A stretch of 64,000 bases of DNA from GCA-2746365 sp963711255 (GCA_963711255.1 CAVQDO010000008.1:305362-369361), one strand, 5' to 3'; shown: positions 1 to 8,873, counted from the first letter of the stretch. Numbers and translations: made by a program. Notes: a model not told the origin generated them from the letters alone.

Positions 1-67
1 TAATATTAGAAAGTTATTTATTCGACCATATTAACTGAGACTGTTAATAATTCACATGTTAATAACA

Positions 68-1093
68 TTATTCACGATGACTAATGCCTCGTAACAGACG
101 GCCAAGAATATCAGTGCCGGTAATTACACGTTTTTCGTCAGACCAGAGAAGGATCAGATCATTATCAATAACATCATTCGCTGCAGAGGCTCCTTTAACT
201 TCCAGTTTTGAAAGCACTTTACCAAGCAGGGTTTTCGCGTTAGTCACAAGAACAGGACGGTGGCAAAAGTTATAAGGGTTTACCTGCTCGCTGCCAAATA
301 CCGCTGCACGCAAAAAAGCATTTGCATTTAATACCAGGTTCGGCTGATTATTCTCATCAGTGATAATGACCCACTTCTTGCCGGAGCGATTCAGGCTTAA
401 CAAAAAAGGATCATCCTGTTTACCTTCAAATTCGGGGAACACTGGCAGACCTTCGTTTGTCGGCAGACTGATAATGCTATCCGCGTCTAAAACCTCGCCT
501 TCCTGGGTCACTACAATATCATCCAGTTTTAAAAAGTTCATCGCACCGATACCTTCCATATGACTCACGTCCGAGTCATCGGATTCTATGTGTTTACGAA
601 TCACCGTATGTAAATCACTTTCTTTGAAATAGCTGATACCCTCTTTACCCAGCCAGCGATCCAGTACCAGCGCACTGGGCTTGGCCACCGGGTAAAGCAG
701 TAGCTGGTAAAAACGTAACACCGGAGCAAGCAAAGACCCCATACGCATAGCGTGCCGCGAAAAATATGCCTGCGGGGCAATTTCACCGGCAAATGTAATT
801 AGTATCGTGGAAAACATAAAAGCAGTCAGCCCCGCCATCACAGAATTAGACAGCAGGGTCAACAGCACGTTAATACCAACGTTGCCCCAGAGTACCGTTG
901 TCAAAAGAAAGTTAACGTCCTTGCGCAATTCCAGGATCCTGATAGCTGCCGGATTTTTTGACTGCGCTTCCACCTCCAGTCGCAGGCGACTGATGCCTAA
1001 CAGGGCCAGGTTTAAACCAGAGAACATTGCCGACTGACTTATACAGAATATAATACCTGCCCACACCAGGGCATTGGCCGACACTGTTTCCAT
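68..1093 (-). CDS. CNNM/CorC-type DUF21 membrane protein
   Basis: A 341-residue membrane protein. The first ~150 residues hold several hydrophobic segments with the DUF21/CNNM pattern (an early SxxxSGLNLALLG stretch, a GNVGINVLLTLLS helix, and an FAGEIAPQAYFSRHA motif matching the family GE-x-xP signature). The rest looks like a diverged CBS-type cytosolic region (about 180-330). The C-terminal CorC/HlyC domain found in longer members is absent. The family is linked to magnesium or other divalent-cation efflux; the substrate here is not shown. It starts 83 bp from the divergent marC-like gene, so the two probably share a promoter region. Family assignment is firm, function is inferred. Confidence 0.82.
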   Translation of the reverse strand: METVSANALVWAGIIFCISQSAMFSGLNLALLGISRLRLEVEAQSKNPAAIRILELRKDVNFLLTTVLWGNVGINVLLTLLSNSVMAGLTAFMFSTILITFAGEIAPQAYFSRHAMRMGSLLAPVLRFYQLLLYPVAKPSALVLDRWLGKEGISYFKESDLHTVIRKHIESDDSDVSHMEGIGAMNFLKLDDIVVTQEGEVLDADSIISLPTNEGLPVFPEFEGKQDDPFLLSLNRSGKKWVIITDENNQPNLVLNANAFLRAAVFGSEQVNPYNFCHRPVLVTNAKTLLGKVLSKLEVKGASAANDVIDNDLILLWSDEKRVITGTDILGRLLRGISHRE

Positions 1094-1176
1094 AGATAGA
1101 ACCTCAAATAATCATTTTTAATAGCGTATACTAAGGCCTGATTTTACGCCATCGGTGAACGCCCGTAACAGATATT

Positions 1177-1809
1177 ATGGAACACTGGACTGAATACACG
1201 CGATTTTTTGTTGCACTGTTTGTGATACTCGATCCGTTTGCTGCAGTGCCGATCTATCTCGCCCTGACTAAGACATATAGCGACACCGATCGCGGTCGCA
1301 TTGCTAACATTTCTGCTATTACGGTTTTACTGGTACTGGTGGTCGCTTCATTGACCGGCGAGGCGCTGTTGAACGGAATGGGTACCAGTCTGGCCTCCTT
1401 TCGTGTCGGCGGCGGCATTGTATTATTGCTTATGGCGCTTGCCATGTTAAACGGGCAAACAGGCTCCGTGCGCACAACCCCGCAAGAAGAAGCCGAAGCT
1501 GAAGACCGAAGTGCTATTGCCGTGGTACCGCTGGCGATTCCATTAATGGCCGGTCCGGGTTCGATTAGTACTGTCATTATCCAGATGCACCGTTCAGACA
1601 CCGAGTACCACGTGCTGCTGGTAATTGGCACTATTATTCTGGTATGCCTTTTACTGTGGATTGTTTTACGCCTGGCAACCACCATCGGCAAAGTATTAGG
1701 CCAGATAGGGCTCAATATTATCAACCGGCTGTTCGGCCTTATCCTCGCCGCCATCGCGGTGGAAATTATGGCAAATGGACTAAAACAGTTATTCCCCGTA
1801 TTAAGTTAA
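1177..1809 (+). CDS. MarC family integral membrane protein
   Basis: A 210-residue protein with about six membrane segments. It starts with the typical MarC N-terminus (FFVALFVILDPFAAVPIYL) and has the paired second half (AIPLMAGPGSISTVII) and the C-terminal stretch GLNIINRLFGLILAAIAVEI, all classic for MarC/YchE/YhgN proteins. The length matches the family. The family function is unresolved; an early link to multiple antibiotic resistance was later dropped. It is divergent from the DUF21 gene. The 375 bp behind it hold no gene that I can support. Confidence 0.9.
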   Translation: MEHWTEYTRFFVALFVILDPFAAVPIYLALTKTYSDTDRGRIANISAITVLLVLVVASLTGEALLNGMGTSLASFRVGGGIVLLLMALAMLNGQTGSVRTTPQEEAEAEDRSAIAVVPLAIPLMAGPGSISTVIIQMHRSDTEYHVLLVIGTIILVCLLLWIVLRLATTIGKVLGQIGLNIINRLFGLILAAIAVEIMANGLKQLFPVLS

Positions 1810-1966
1810 ACACCTGCAATGAACAGGCTCTGCCATGACAAATACTGACAATTCACAGCCTGCATATGTCACAACTATGTAAACCTTTGTAAAAACACGG
1901 CAGAAAAACTCGCATTAAAATCAATTATTTACTAGTATTCACAACAAGCTGATAAGACCTGACGAC

Positions 1967-1985
1967 TACTGACAAATAGTCAGTA
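1967..1985. repeat. Short perfect inverted repeat
   Basis: TACTGAC and GTCAGTA arms of 7 bp enclose a 5-nt AT loop. It lies in the otherwise featureless 1810-2184 stretch between marC and the small Cys-rich ORF. It could be a weak hairpin or a protein-binding dyad. There is no T tract, so an intrinsic terminator is unlikely. Low significance on its own. Confidence 0.3.
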
Positions 1986-2184
1986 AATAAGTAGCTTAAC
2001 CACTGTGCAAGTTACCGTTTTAACGTTAGACTGCCAGTGAACACATCCATGGTTTACCCGGTGGGGATAGATTTAGCCGTAAGGAAGATCAGGGTGAGCA
2101 GCAGTAAGCCAGCTGTTTAACAAAGCTAAAGAAAGAATACTATTGGCCGTTAATACGAATGAAAACTTTATTGCGGAGTATTGA

Positions 2185-2319
2185 ATGAAAATATGTGCTA
2201 AATGCAAAGAAAGAGAGCATTGCGCCGAGTTACCCGGTATATGCCTTAAGCTTCCTTGCGTACTTGCAGCCACCGTGGCTGTCATGGTAGTGGTTTTTAT
2301 TTATAACAGCACACTTTAA
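2185..2319 (+). CDS. Small Cys-rich single-span membrane protein (44 aa)
   Basis: An ATG ORF of 44 residues. It has a clear ribosome binding site (GGAG, 6 nt before the ATG). The N-terminus carries a CAKC pair and two more cysteines (a C-x2-C, then C13 and C20). A hydrophobic helix of about 17 residues follows, ending in a short polar tail. I recognise no family. The Cys pattern plus one membrane span would suit a small metal- or redox-related membrane peptide, but that is inference. The surrounding bases 2320-2504 show no other gene. The main support for being real is the RBS and the non-random composition. Confidence 0.5.
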   Translation: MKICAKCKEREHCAELPGICLKLPCVLAATVAVMVVVFIYNSTL

Positions 2320-2504
2320 GAATTATCACGCTCTAACACTATAATCATCTAGCAGGAAGATTATACAAGTCGTTTTACGACCGTATTCCCTACGCCTCAT
2401 ATTACGTATCGCTCTACAACATCTCGAAGATACACTGACCGTGTCATTTATTATTAGTAATTTAGTCAGGTTTTAAAACCGCGCGTTTATAAACCGCAGA
2501 TTAA

Positions 2505-3299
2505 TCAGGCCTTACTATTTTTAACCACTAGCTCGACCGCTTTCGCAGCCGCAGCAAAACCAAAACTGCCCGTTACCATGAGCGATGAACCGTAGCCAAA
2601 ACTGCAGTCCAGTGATAAACCGGCCACCCCCGGTTTCTGAAAACCCACCTTGCCATCCTTATCAGGATAACGTTGCTGTTGCGTTGAAAAAACACAGGGT
2701 ACGCCAAAGCTTCGTTTCGGGTTACGGGTAAAATTATGTAGCTGGCGAAGCGCCAGCCGCACCGATGACGCTAGCGGATCGTTCCAGGTCCGCGACAAAT
2801 CATTTATCTGAATCTGTGTCGGATCAGTTAGCCCGCCTGCGCCGCCCGTCGCTACCACCGGCAAGCGGTTACGCCTGCAGAAATAAATCATTAGCGCTTT
2901 ATATTTAATACGGTCAATTGCATCAATGACACAGTCAAACCTGTTTTCTGCATCTGGCAGCAACAACTCAAAAATATTGTCGTTATCCAGGTATTGCTCG
3001 ACAGTATTACACTGGCATTCCGGGTTGATATCCAGTATCCGCTGTTTCATCACCGCTGCCTTCATTTGACCAACGGTAGAACCCAGGGTATGGCACTGCC
3101 GGTTGATATTACTGAGTGAAATGTCATCGCCATCGATCAGCGTTATCTGTTTAACACCGGTACGCGCCAGTGCTTCTGCCGCCCACGAGCCAACACCGCC
3201 GATACCGACTACGCAAATATGCGAATTCTGTATTTTCTCCAGCTCCACTTCGCCATAGACCCGCGCCAGTGAAGCAAAACGTTCTTCATTATTGCTCAT
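2505..3299 (-). CDS. tcdA: tRNA threonylcarbamoyladenosine dehydratase TcdA (CsdL)
   Basis: A 264-residue E1/ThiF-like ATP-dependent enzyme that dehydrates t6A37 in tRNA to the cyclic ct6A form. The nucleotide-binding glycine loop GIGGVGSWAAEALARTG is near residues 33-49, followed by LIDGDDISLSNINRQ, the usual adenylation-domain signature, and VIDAIDRIKYKA further on. The C-terminal region (SLDCSFGYGSSLMVTGSFG) is typical of TcdA. The length is that of the family. It is divergent from rimO, another translation-modification gene, across a 147-bp promoter region. Confidence 0.92.
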   Translation of the reverse strand: MSNNEERFASLARVYGEVELEKIQNSHICVVGIGGVGSWAAEALARTGVKQITLIDGDDISLSNINRQCHTLGSTVGQMKAAVMKQRILDINPECQCNTVEQYLDNDNIFELLLPDAENRFDCVIDAIDRIKYKALMIYFCRRNRLPVVATGGAGGLTDPTQIQINDLSRTWNDPLASSVRLALRQLHNFTRNPKRSFGVPCVFSTQQQRYPDKDGKVGFQKPGVAGLSLDCSFGYGSSLMVTGSFGFAAAAKAVELVVKNSKA

Positions 3300-3392
3300 A
3301 CTTCAATTTAATTTCAATTTCCGTCACCCTGAACCGCTGCAGCCTGCGCCATCAATGACTTATCATTACAAAAACGTGTGTGAAATCACTCG

Positions 3393-3421
3393 TTTACTAT
3401 TGGCTCTATCACTGTTAAAAT
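3393..3421 (+). promoter_or_regulatory. Predicted sigma-70 promoter of rimO
   Basis: A TTTACT -35-like box and TAAAAT -10 box are separated by 17 bp. The predicted start is about 20 nt before the rimO ATG. Assigned by eye from spacing and consensus only. Confidence 0.45.
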
Positions 3422-3446
3422 AGCCTTTTTTTGAAATCCGCTATTT

Positions 3447-4790
3447 ATGCTCGCCAGCCCAGACAATTCACCTCATCGAATCGGCTTCGTCAGCCTTGGC
3501 TGCCCCAAGGCCACTGTCGATTCGGAACATATTCTCACACAACTACGCGCAGAAGGTTACGAAATTGTACCCAGCTATCATGATGCCGACCTGGTTGTGG
3601 TCAATACCTGCGGCTTTATTGATGCCGCGGTCGAAGAGTCGCTGGACGCCATCGGTGAAGCCCTCAATGAAAATGGCAAAGTAATCGTTACCGGCTGCCT
3701 CGGTGCTAAAGGCGACATCGTCAAGCAGACCCACCCGAATGTTCTGGCTGTCACCGGGCCGCATGCCACCGATGAAGTCATGCAGGCGATACACCAGCAC
3801 CTGCCCGCGATACACGACCCGTTCATTGACCTGGTGCCACCACAGGGAGTACGGCTTACCCCGCGGCATTATGCCTACCTGAAAATATCAGAGGGCTGTA
3901 ATCACCGCTGTACATTCTGCATCATTCCATCACTGCGCGGCGACCTCGTCAGCCGCCCGGTGAATGATGTTCTGCTTGAGGCCGAACGCCTGGCTGCGGC
4001 TGGTGTAAAAGAATTACTGGTGGTATCCCAGGACACCAGCGCTTACGGCGTCGACGTTAAATATAAAACCGAGTTCTATAACGGCATGCCGGTTAAAACC
4101 CGCATGAAGGAACTATGTGAAGCCCTGAGCCAGTTTGGCATCTGGGTTCGGCTGCACTACGTTTATCCCTACCCGCACGTTAATGACATTATTCCGTTAA
4201 TGGCGGAGGGCAAAATACTGCCTTATCTCGATATTCCGTTTCAGCATGCCAGCCCGAAAATACTGAAAGCCATGAAAAGACCAGCCTCCTCGGAAAACAC
4301 GCTGCAGCGCATCCAGCAATGGCGAGAAATCTGCCCGGACATTACTATTCGCAGCACCTTCATCGCCGGCTTCCCCGGTGAGACTGAAGAAGACTTTCAG
4401 CAGTTACTGGATTTTCTTGATGAAGCACAGCTGGACAGGGTTGGCTGCTTTGCCTATTCCGATGTTGATGGCGCAAAAGCCAATGAGCTGGAAGGCGCCG
4501 TGCCGGAAGAAGTTAAACAGCAGCGTGTTGCCCGCTTCATGGAAAAACAGGCCGTTATCAGCGCCGCTAAACTAAAGCAGAATATCGGCAAAACACGTGA
4601 CGTCATCATTGATGACATTAGTGAACACGCTGACGAATATATGATTGCTCGAACCACTTCCGATGCACCCGATATTGATGGGCTGGTTTATGTCGACGCT
4701 GCCGACAACCATCAATACCAGGTCGGTGACATTATCCAGGTTACTATTACTGATACTGATGAGCATGATATGTGGGCTCAAGCACAGTGA
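3447..4790 (+). CDS. rimO: Ribosomal protein S12 methylthiotransferase RimO
   Basis: A 447-residue radical-SAM methylthiotransferase that modifies the conserved aspartate of ribosomal protein S12. The N-terminal UPF0004 domain carries the three auxiliary-cluster cysteines (SLGCPKATVDS, VVNTCGFID, VTGCLGA). The radical SAM motif is GCNHRCTFCIIPSLRG (CxxxCxxC). A C-terminal TRAM domain is evident in the last ~65 residues. The S12-specific N-terminus (GFVSLGCPKATVDSE) separates it from MiaB. Full family length. A small lipoprotein gene begins 31 bp downstream. Confidence 0.96.
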   Translation: MLASPDNSPHRIGFVSLGCPKATVDSEHILTQLRAEGYEIVPSYHDADLVVVNTCGFIDAAVEESLDAIGEALNENGKVIVTGCLGAKGDIVKQTHPNVLAVTGPHATDEVMQAIHQHLPAIHDPFIDLVPPQGVRLTPRHYAYLKISEGCNHRCTFCIIPSLRGDLVSRPVNDVLLEAERLAAAGVKELLVVSQDTSAYGVDVKYKTEFYNGMPVKTRMKELCEALSQFGIWVRLHYVYPYPHVNDIIPLMAEGKILPYLDIPFQHASPKILKAMKRPASSENTLQRIQQWREICPDITIRSTFIAGFPGETEEDFQQLLDFLDEAQLDRVGCFAYSDVDGAKANELEGAVPEEVKQQRVARFMEKQAVISAAKLKQNIGKTRDVIIDDISEHADEYMIARTTSDAPDIDGLVYVDAADNHQYQVGDIIQVTITDTDEHDMWAQAQ

Positions 4791-4821
4791 ATCGGGCAAA
4801 CATCAAAACCGGAGAAACCGT

Positions 4822-4962
4822 ATGAAAACACTATTACTTTTGTTAATAACGGGCGCCAGCCTTTTAAACGCCGGCTGTTATTCTAATTCAAGCAAGGAAT
4901 CCAGTAGCGATTCAACGGAACCAACTGAACCTTCATCGCGCCCTGCAACAAACCGTTATTAA
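4822..4962 (+). CDS. Small predicted lipoprotein (46 aa)
   Basis: An ORF of 46 residues preceded by a GGAG ribosome binding site about 8 nt upstream. The protein is a hydrophobic signal peptide followed by a lipobox ending LLNAGC with the lipidation cysteine at residue 19. The mature peptide is only 28 residues and is almost entirely Ser, Glu, Thr and Pro. It resembles the tiny lipoproteins often seen in gammaproteobacteria (LptM/YifL-like in style), but I cannot assign a family. It lies between rimO and the TauE-like permease on the same strand and may be co-transcribed. Confidence 0.6.
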   Translation: MKTLLLLLITGASLLNAGCYSNSSKESSSDSTEPTEPSSRPATNRY

Positions 4963-4991
4963 GCTGATAAAACAACTCACTACTTCCCGTC

Positions 4992-5687
4992 ATGTCTGAT
5001 CCAGTCACACTCACCTCGGCCTTTTTACTTGGCTTTTTTAGCACTATGCACTGTATTGGCATGTGTGGCGGTATCATCGGCGCACTCAGCCTGAGCCTGC
5101 CGCTGGAAATACGAAACAGCAAACCTAAATTGTTTGCCTTTGTACTTACCTACAATATTGGTCGGCTGCTTAGCTACACGGCTGCCGGATTAATTGCTGG
5201 CGCGGTCGGAACCGGTGTTCTGCAGTCAGCCGGTTTCGACCAGGGACATGTGGTATTAAGAAGTATCGGTGTATTTATGATGGTAGCTATCGGTTTATAC
5301 CTGACCGGCTGGGTACCGCAACTTGCCCGCGTAGAAAAAATCGGCATCCCCGTGTGGAAACGGCTAGAACCCATCGGCCGTAAACTGGTGCCCGTGGCCT
5401 CTTTACCTAAAGCGTTAGCCTATGGGCTTATCTGGGGCTGGCTGCCCTGCGGCCTGGTCTACTTTGTATTAATCTGGGCGCTGACTGCTGGTGATGCTGT
5501 TCAGGGCGGCCTTACCATGCTGGCATTCGGCGCAGGCACTTTGCCAACATTAATTACTGCCGGCTTTATGACATCCTGGATAACCCGTTTTGCCCACTCA
5601 ACACGTGCCCGACAGGTCGTAGGCCTGCTTATCATTGTAATGGCCATTGGCAGTTTATTCATTCCAATGGAACACCACCATCATTAA
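4992..5687 (+). CDS. Sulfite exporter TauE/SafE-type (UreH-like) permease
   Basis: A 231-residue membrane protein with about six helices. The start STMHCIGMCGGIIGALSLSLP is the hallmark of the UreH_2/DsbD-like branch, including the HCxxMCGG motif. A second conserved motif is GLIWGWLPCGLVYFVLIWALTAGD. The C-terminus ends in a run of four histidines. Family members are implicated in metal (Cu, Ni) handling or cytochrome oxidase biogenesis, and homologues often sit in cco gene clusters. In this genome the gene is about 25 kb from the cco cluster, so its role is uncertain. The sigma-54-type regulator begins 14 bp downstream. Confidence 0.82.
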   Translation: MSDPVTLTSAFLLGFFSTMHCIGMCGGIIGALSLSLPLEIRNSKPKLFAFVLTYNIGRLLSYTAAGLIAGAVGTGVLQSAGFDQGHVVLRSIGVFMMVAIGLYLTGWVPQLARVEKIGIPVWKRLEPIGRKLVPVASLPKALAYGLIWGWLPCGLVYFVLIWALTAGDAVQGGLTMLAFGAGTLPTLITAGFMTSWITRFAHSTRARQVVGLLIIVMAIGSLFIPMEHHHH

Positions 5688-5700
5688 ATAAGACAGCGTA

Positions 5701-6657
5701 ATGTTCGGCAGCAGCGACAATCATTTCAAATCCATCATCGGGCATTCTCCTGCACTCGATTCGATTATACGTACCGCGCAAATTGCGGCAGCAGCCGATG
5801 TCCACGTTCTGATTGAAGGTGAAACAGGAACAGGCAAAGAATTAATGGCGCAGGCACTGCAGCAAAGCAGTAAGCGTGCCGACCAGCCATTTATCATCAT
5901 TAACTGCGCGGCACTACCGGCTGAACTGGTAGAGTCATTATTCTTTGGCCACGAGAAGGGCTCATTTACCAACGCTGATAAAAGAACAGATGGTTATGTA
6001 CAAAAAGCTGCCGGCGGCACAATATTCCTCGATGAAATAGGTGAACTTCCCTATGCCCTGCAGGCAAAATTACTACGCTTTGTTGAAAATGGCGAATGCC
6101 AGAGAATCGGTTCGCATGAAACTGAAATTGTTGATGTCAGGATAATTGCGGCAACACATCGTAACCTGCCACAGATGATCGCAGAGGGTGCGTTTCGAGA
6201 AGATCTGTATTACCGATTGAGCGTTGTCAGTTTACGCCTGCCTAACCTTAAAGCACGCAAACAGGACATTGCCGAGCTGGCCAACCACTTTGTACAAAGC
6301 GCTGCCCAACGCAATGCTTTAGCTACCTGCACATTTGCCCCTGATGCCTTAAACCTGCTTAAACACTACGCCTGGCCAGGTAACGTGCGCGAACTAAAAA
6401 ATGTCTGTGAGCACGTTTCAGCACTGCTTCCCGGGGAAACGATTTACAGCGAAAATCTGCCGATTGAAGTTCGTCAAAGCAAACCCAGAAGCAGCGGCTA
6501 CACACTGCCCGAGCACGGCATCGATATGGAAACTCTGGAAGTTGACCTGATTAAGCAGGCGCTGAATTACACAAATGGCAATAAATCCAAAGCTGCCAAA
6601 TTACTGGGATTAAGCCGCGATGCCTTTATGTATCGCCTGAAAAAACACAAGCTGTGA
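5701..6657 (+). CDS. Stand-alone AAA+ sigma-54-type transcriptional activator
   Basis: A 318-residue enhancer-binding protein consisting only of an AAA+ domain and a Fis-type helix-turn-helix, like PspF; there is no receiver or other sensor domain. Visible motifs are Walker A GETGTGKEL (about 40-48), Walker B FLDEIGELP, the arginine-finger region FREDLYYRL, and WPGNVRELKN. The C-terminal DNA-binding helix reads GNKSKAAKLLGLSRDAFMYRLKK. The sigma-54 contact loop, normally GAFTGA, reads GSFTNA, so the conserved fifth Gly is Asn. That may alter or abolish sigma-54 activation. It follows the permease gene by 14 bp and is probably in the same operon. Target genes are unknown. Confidence 0.88.
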   Translation: MFGSSDNHFKSIIGHSPALDSIIRTAQIAAAADVHVLIEGETGTGKELMAQALQQSSKRADQPFIIINCAALPAELVESLFFGHEKGSFTNADKRTDGYVQKAAGGTIFLDEIGELPYALQAKLLRFVENGECQRIGSHETEIVDVRIIAATHRNLPQMIAEGAFREDLYYRLSVVSLRLPNLKARKQDIAELANHFVQSAAQRNALATCTFAPDALNLLKHYAWPGNVRELKNVCEHVSALLPGETIYSENLPIEVRQSKPRSSGYTLPEHGIDMETLEVDLIKQALNYTNGNKSKAAKLLGLSRDAFMYRLKKHKL

Positions 6658-6680
6658 ATGTAATACTCGTGCGATAGCGC

Positions 6681-6686
6681 TATAAT
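6681..6686 (+). promoter_or_regulatory. Candidate -10 box upstream of the DUF2244 gene
   Basis: A perfect TATAAT hexamer lies about 60 bp before the preferred start of the DUF2244 gene. No convincing -35 box is visible at standard spacing. Confidence 0.3.
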
Positions 6687-6742
6687 TATAACCCTGCAGT
6701 ACAGTGCGGTACTTAATGTCATTTTCAGCAGGCGCTCCTGTT

Positions 6743-7219
6743 ATGGTCAAAACCAGTTACAACCCGAACACCGGATCAGCCACCATCGTACTGCGGCCCA
6801 ACAATTCTTCAAGCTGGCGATTTAATATGCAGGTGGTGTCATCACTGGCATTTATTGCTTTTTGCATTTCTACTTATTTCGCCCTGCACGGTCTGTGGCT
6901 GATTTTTTTATTTACCGGCACAGCGATAGCAATATTATTTACCTGCCTGTATTTACGCTTACGCGCTAACAATAATACCGAAGTCATTACTTTTGACAAA
7001 AACACCGTTGTCGTCGAACGTGGTTACCGGCAGGCGGAGCAGAGCTGGAAGTATCACCGTATGTGGGCAAAAATCTTTGTCAAAAAACCACAGATTTACG
7101 GTTACCCGAAACAGATTTTTATTCGCTCGCACGGTAAGGAGCTCGAGCTAGGATCGTTTCTAAACAAAAAAGATAAAGATATTTTTATCAAAGACTTAAA
7201 ACACATTATTTACGCCTGA
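6743..7219 (+). CDS. DUF2244 domain membrane protein
   Basis: A protein of about 158 residues. The N-terminal start VLRPNNSSSWR corresponds to the conserved LRPNRSLSWR motif of DUF2244. Two hydrophobic helices follow (roughly residues 32-70), then a soluble C-terminal half with VITFDKNTVVVERG. In-frame GTG (6704) and ATG (6716) codons lie upstream. I prefer the ATG at 6743 because the family usually begins just before the LRPN motif. The function is unknown; in alphaproteobacteria DUF2244 genes often neighbour cytochrome oxidase genes. Here it precedes hemN on the same strand. Confidence 0.75.
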   Translation: MVKTSYNPNTGSATIVLRPNNSSSWRFNMQVVSSLAFIAFCISTYFALHGLWLIFLFTGTAIAILFTCLYLRLRANNNTEVITFDKNTVVVERGYRQAEQSWKYHRMWAKIFVKKPQIYGYPKQIFIRSHGKELELGSFLNKKDKDIFIKDLKHIIYA

Positions 7220-7299
7220 ACTTTTTACAGCTGGTTTTGTCCCGCACTTAAGTCATTAAAAGCCCGAGTTCAATCCGGTTTTAATTAATCCATTTCCGA

Positions 7300-7348
7300 T
7301 TGATATAGGTCATACCAGCAGGCATGCTCATTTCATATTATGATGCCT
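7300..7348 (+). promoter_or_regulatory. FNR-type promoter of hemN
   Basis: TTGAT-ATAG-GTCAT at 7300-7313 matches the FNR consensus TTGAT-N4-ATCAA in 8 of 10 positions. A TATTAT -10 box lies at 7336-7341. The predicted start at about 7348 puts the FNR dyad centre at -41.5, the class II activation position. The window also encodes FNR itself (37485-38219). The sequence match is seen directly; regulation is inferred. Confidence 0.55.
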
Positions 7349-7407
7349 AATCTTTAACAAGATACAGCGGGATACTTTCAGCCAACATATAAGTATTTAT
7401 AAAAGTC

Positions 7408-8796
7408 ATGGATAACAAAGTTACATTCAATAAAGATCTAATACGCCGATATGATACCTTCGGTCCACGCTATACATCGTATCCAACAGCCGTGCAGTTT
7501 TCTACTGAATTTAACACTAAGGATTATCTTAACTGGGTTGAACACAGCAATACCGATCCGATCCCGGCATCACTGTCATTGTATTTGCACATCCCTTTCT
7601 GCGACACAATCTGCTATTACTGCGGGTGCAGCAAAGTTATTACCAAGGACAAATCTAAAGCCGCGCATTACATCGCCCTGTTAAAAAAGGAAATCAAATT
7701 ACAGGGCGCACTGTTTGCCAGTGACAGAAAGGTATCGCAAATACACTGGGGCGGCGGTACGCCTACATTCCTGAATGATAAAGAAATATTTGAAATCATA
7801 GAATGCATACGTGAAAATTTTAACGTCCCTGCTGATAATGAAGTTGAGTTTGGCATAGAGGTTGACCCGCGAACCGTTGATCGTCAACGCCTGAAAAACC
7901 TTAACAATCTTGGCTTTAACAGAATCAGTTTTGGTGTGCAGGACTTTGACAGCTGTGTCCAGAAGTCGGTTAATCGTGTGCAGTCAACCGAGCAGATAAA
8001 ACAGCATATAATTGATTCACGTGCTTTTCATTACCAGTCAATTAATATTGATTTAATGTACGGCCTGCCGAACCAGACAACAGAAACTTATTCCAAAACA
8101 CTGGATACTACCATTGAGTTGAATCCTGACCGTATTGCAATTTATAACTATGCACACCTGCCAGAAATGTTTAAACCTCAACGCAGAATTAATGAAGAAG
8201 ATCTGCCTTCACCTGATGAGAAACTAAACATCCTGCAATTAAGCATCGATAAGTTACAGGATGCCGGTTATGTTTACATTGGCATGGATCATTTTGCAAA
8301 ATCTACCGACACCCTGGTAAAAGCACAGCAACAGGGTAGCCTGCAAAGAAACTTCCAGGGTTACTCAACCAATGCGGATAGTGACATAATAGCAATGGGC
8401 ATAACTGCCATTGGCCGCATCGGTGATAACTATAGCCAGAACGTTCGTACTATTGAAGAGTACGAAGAACTGCTAAATAAAGACACCATTCCGGTTTTCC
8501 GCGGAATCGAGCTCAGTAACGATGATATATTACGCCGTGAAATCATTAACGAATTAATGTGCAATAACAAACTCAATATTAAAAAATTTGAAAAGAAATG
8601 GAACATTGATTTTAAAGATTATTTCAAGTTGCCACTGATAAACTTACAGAAAATGGCGGACGATGGCTTACTAAAGATAGGGAAAACAAAACTAACCATC
8701 ACACAGACCGGACGCCTGCTTGCGCGCTCTATCTGCATGCAGTTTGATCGCTACCTGCAGGAGCAGGACAGCAATCGTTTTTCCCGGGTTATTTAA
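7408..8796 (+). CDS. hemN: Oxygen-independent coproporphyrinogen III dehydrogenase HemN
   Basis: A 462-residue radical-SAM enzyme that converts coproporphyrinogen III to protoporphyrinogen IX without oxygen. The N-terminal motif YTSYPTAVQF and the cluster-binding motif CDTICYYCGC (CxxxCxxCxC) are diagnostic for true HemN. Further conserved pieces are HWGGGTPTFL, GIEVDPRT and RISFGVQDF. The C-terminal region and length fit HemN rather than the shorter HemW. A probable FNR-controlled promoter lies upstream and a strong bidirectional terminator downstream. The role fits haem supply for cbb3 oxidase at low oxygen. Confidence 0.95.
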   Translation: MDNKVTFNKDLIRRYDTFGPRYTSYPTAVQFSTEFNTKDYLNWVEHSNTDPIPASLSLYLHIPFCDTICYYCGCSKVITKDKSKAAHYIALLKKEIKLQGALFASDRKVSQIHWGGGTPTFLNDKEIFEIIECIRENFNVPADNEVEFGIEVDPRTVDRQRLKNLNNLGFNRISFGVQDFDSCVQKSVNRVQSTEQIKQHIIDSRAFHYQSINIDLMYGLPNQTTETYSKTLDTTIELNPDRIAIYNYAHLPEMFKPQRRINEEDLPSPDEKLNILQLSIDKLQDAGYVYIGMDHFAKSTDTLVKAQQQGSLQRNFQGYSTNADSDIIAMGITAIGRIGDNYSQNVRTIEEYEELLNKDTIPVFRGIELSNDDILRREIINELMCNNKLNIKKFEKKWNIDFKDYFKLPLINLQKMADDGLLKIGKTKLTITQTGRLLARSICMQFDRYLQEQDSNRFSRVI

Positions 8797-8820
8797 TCCA
8801 GCCAATTAAATCCTTCGCAC

Positions 8821-8862
8821 TAAAAACCACTGCGCAACGTTTGTTGCGCAGTGGTTTTTTTT
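8821..8862. terminator. Strong bidirectional rho-independent terminator
   Basis: A perfect 13-bp stem (8826-8838 with 8843-8855) encloses a 4-nt loop. It has A residues on the left and T7 on the right, so it works in both directions. It ends hemN on the plus strand and the large exported protein gene on the minus strand. Confidence 0.9.
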
Positions 8863-8873
8863 CAGAATAGTTA

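Noticed and set aside
1254..1754. Long reverse-strand ORF inside marC
   Set aside because: It is the antisense shadow of a well-supported MarC gene and has low-complexity Ser/Thr-rich content with no domain.
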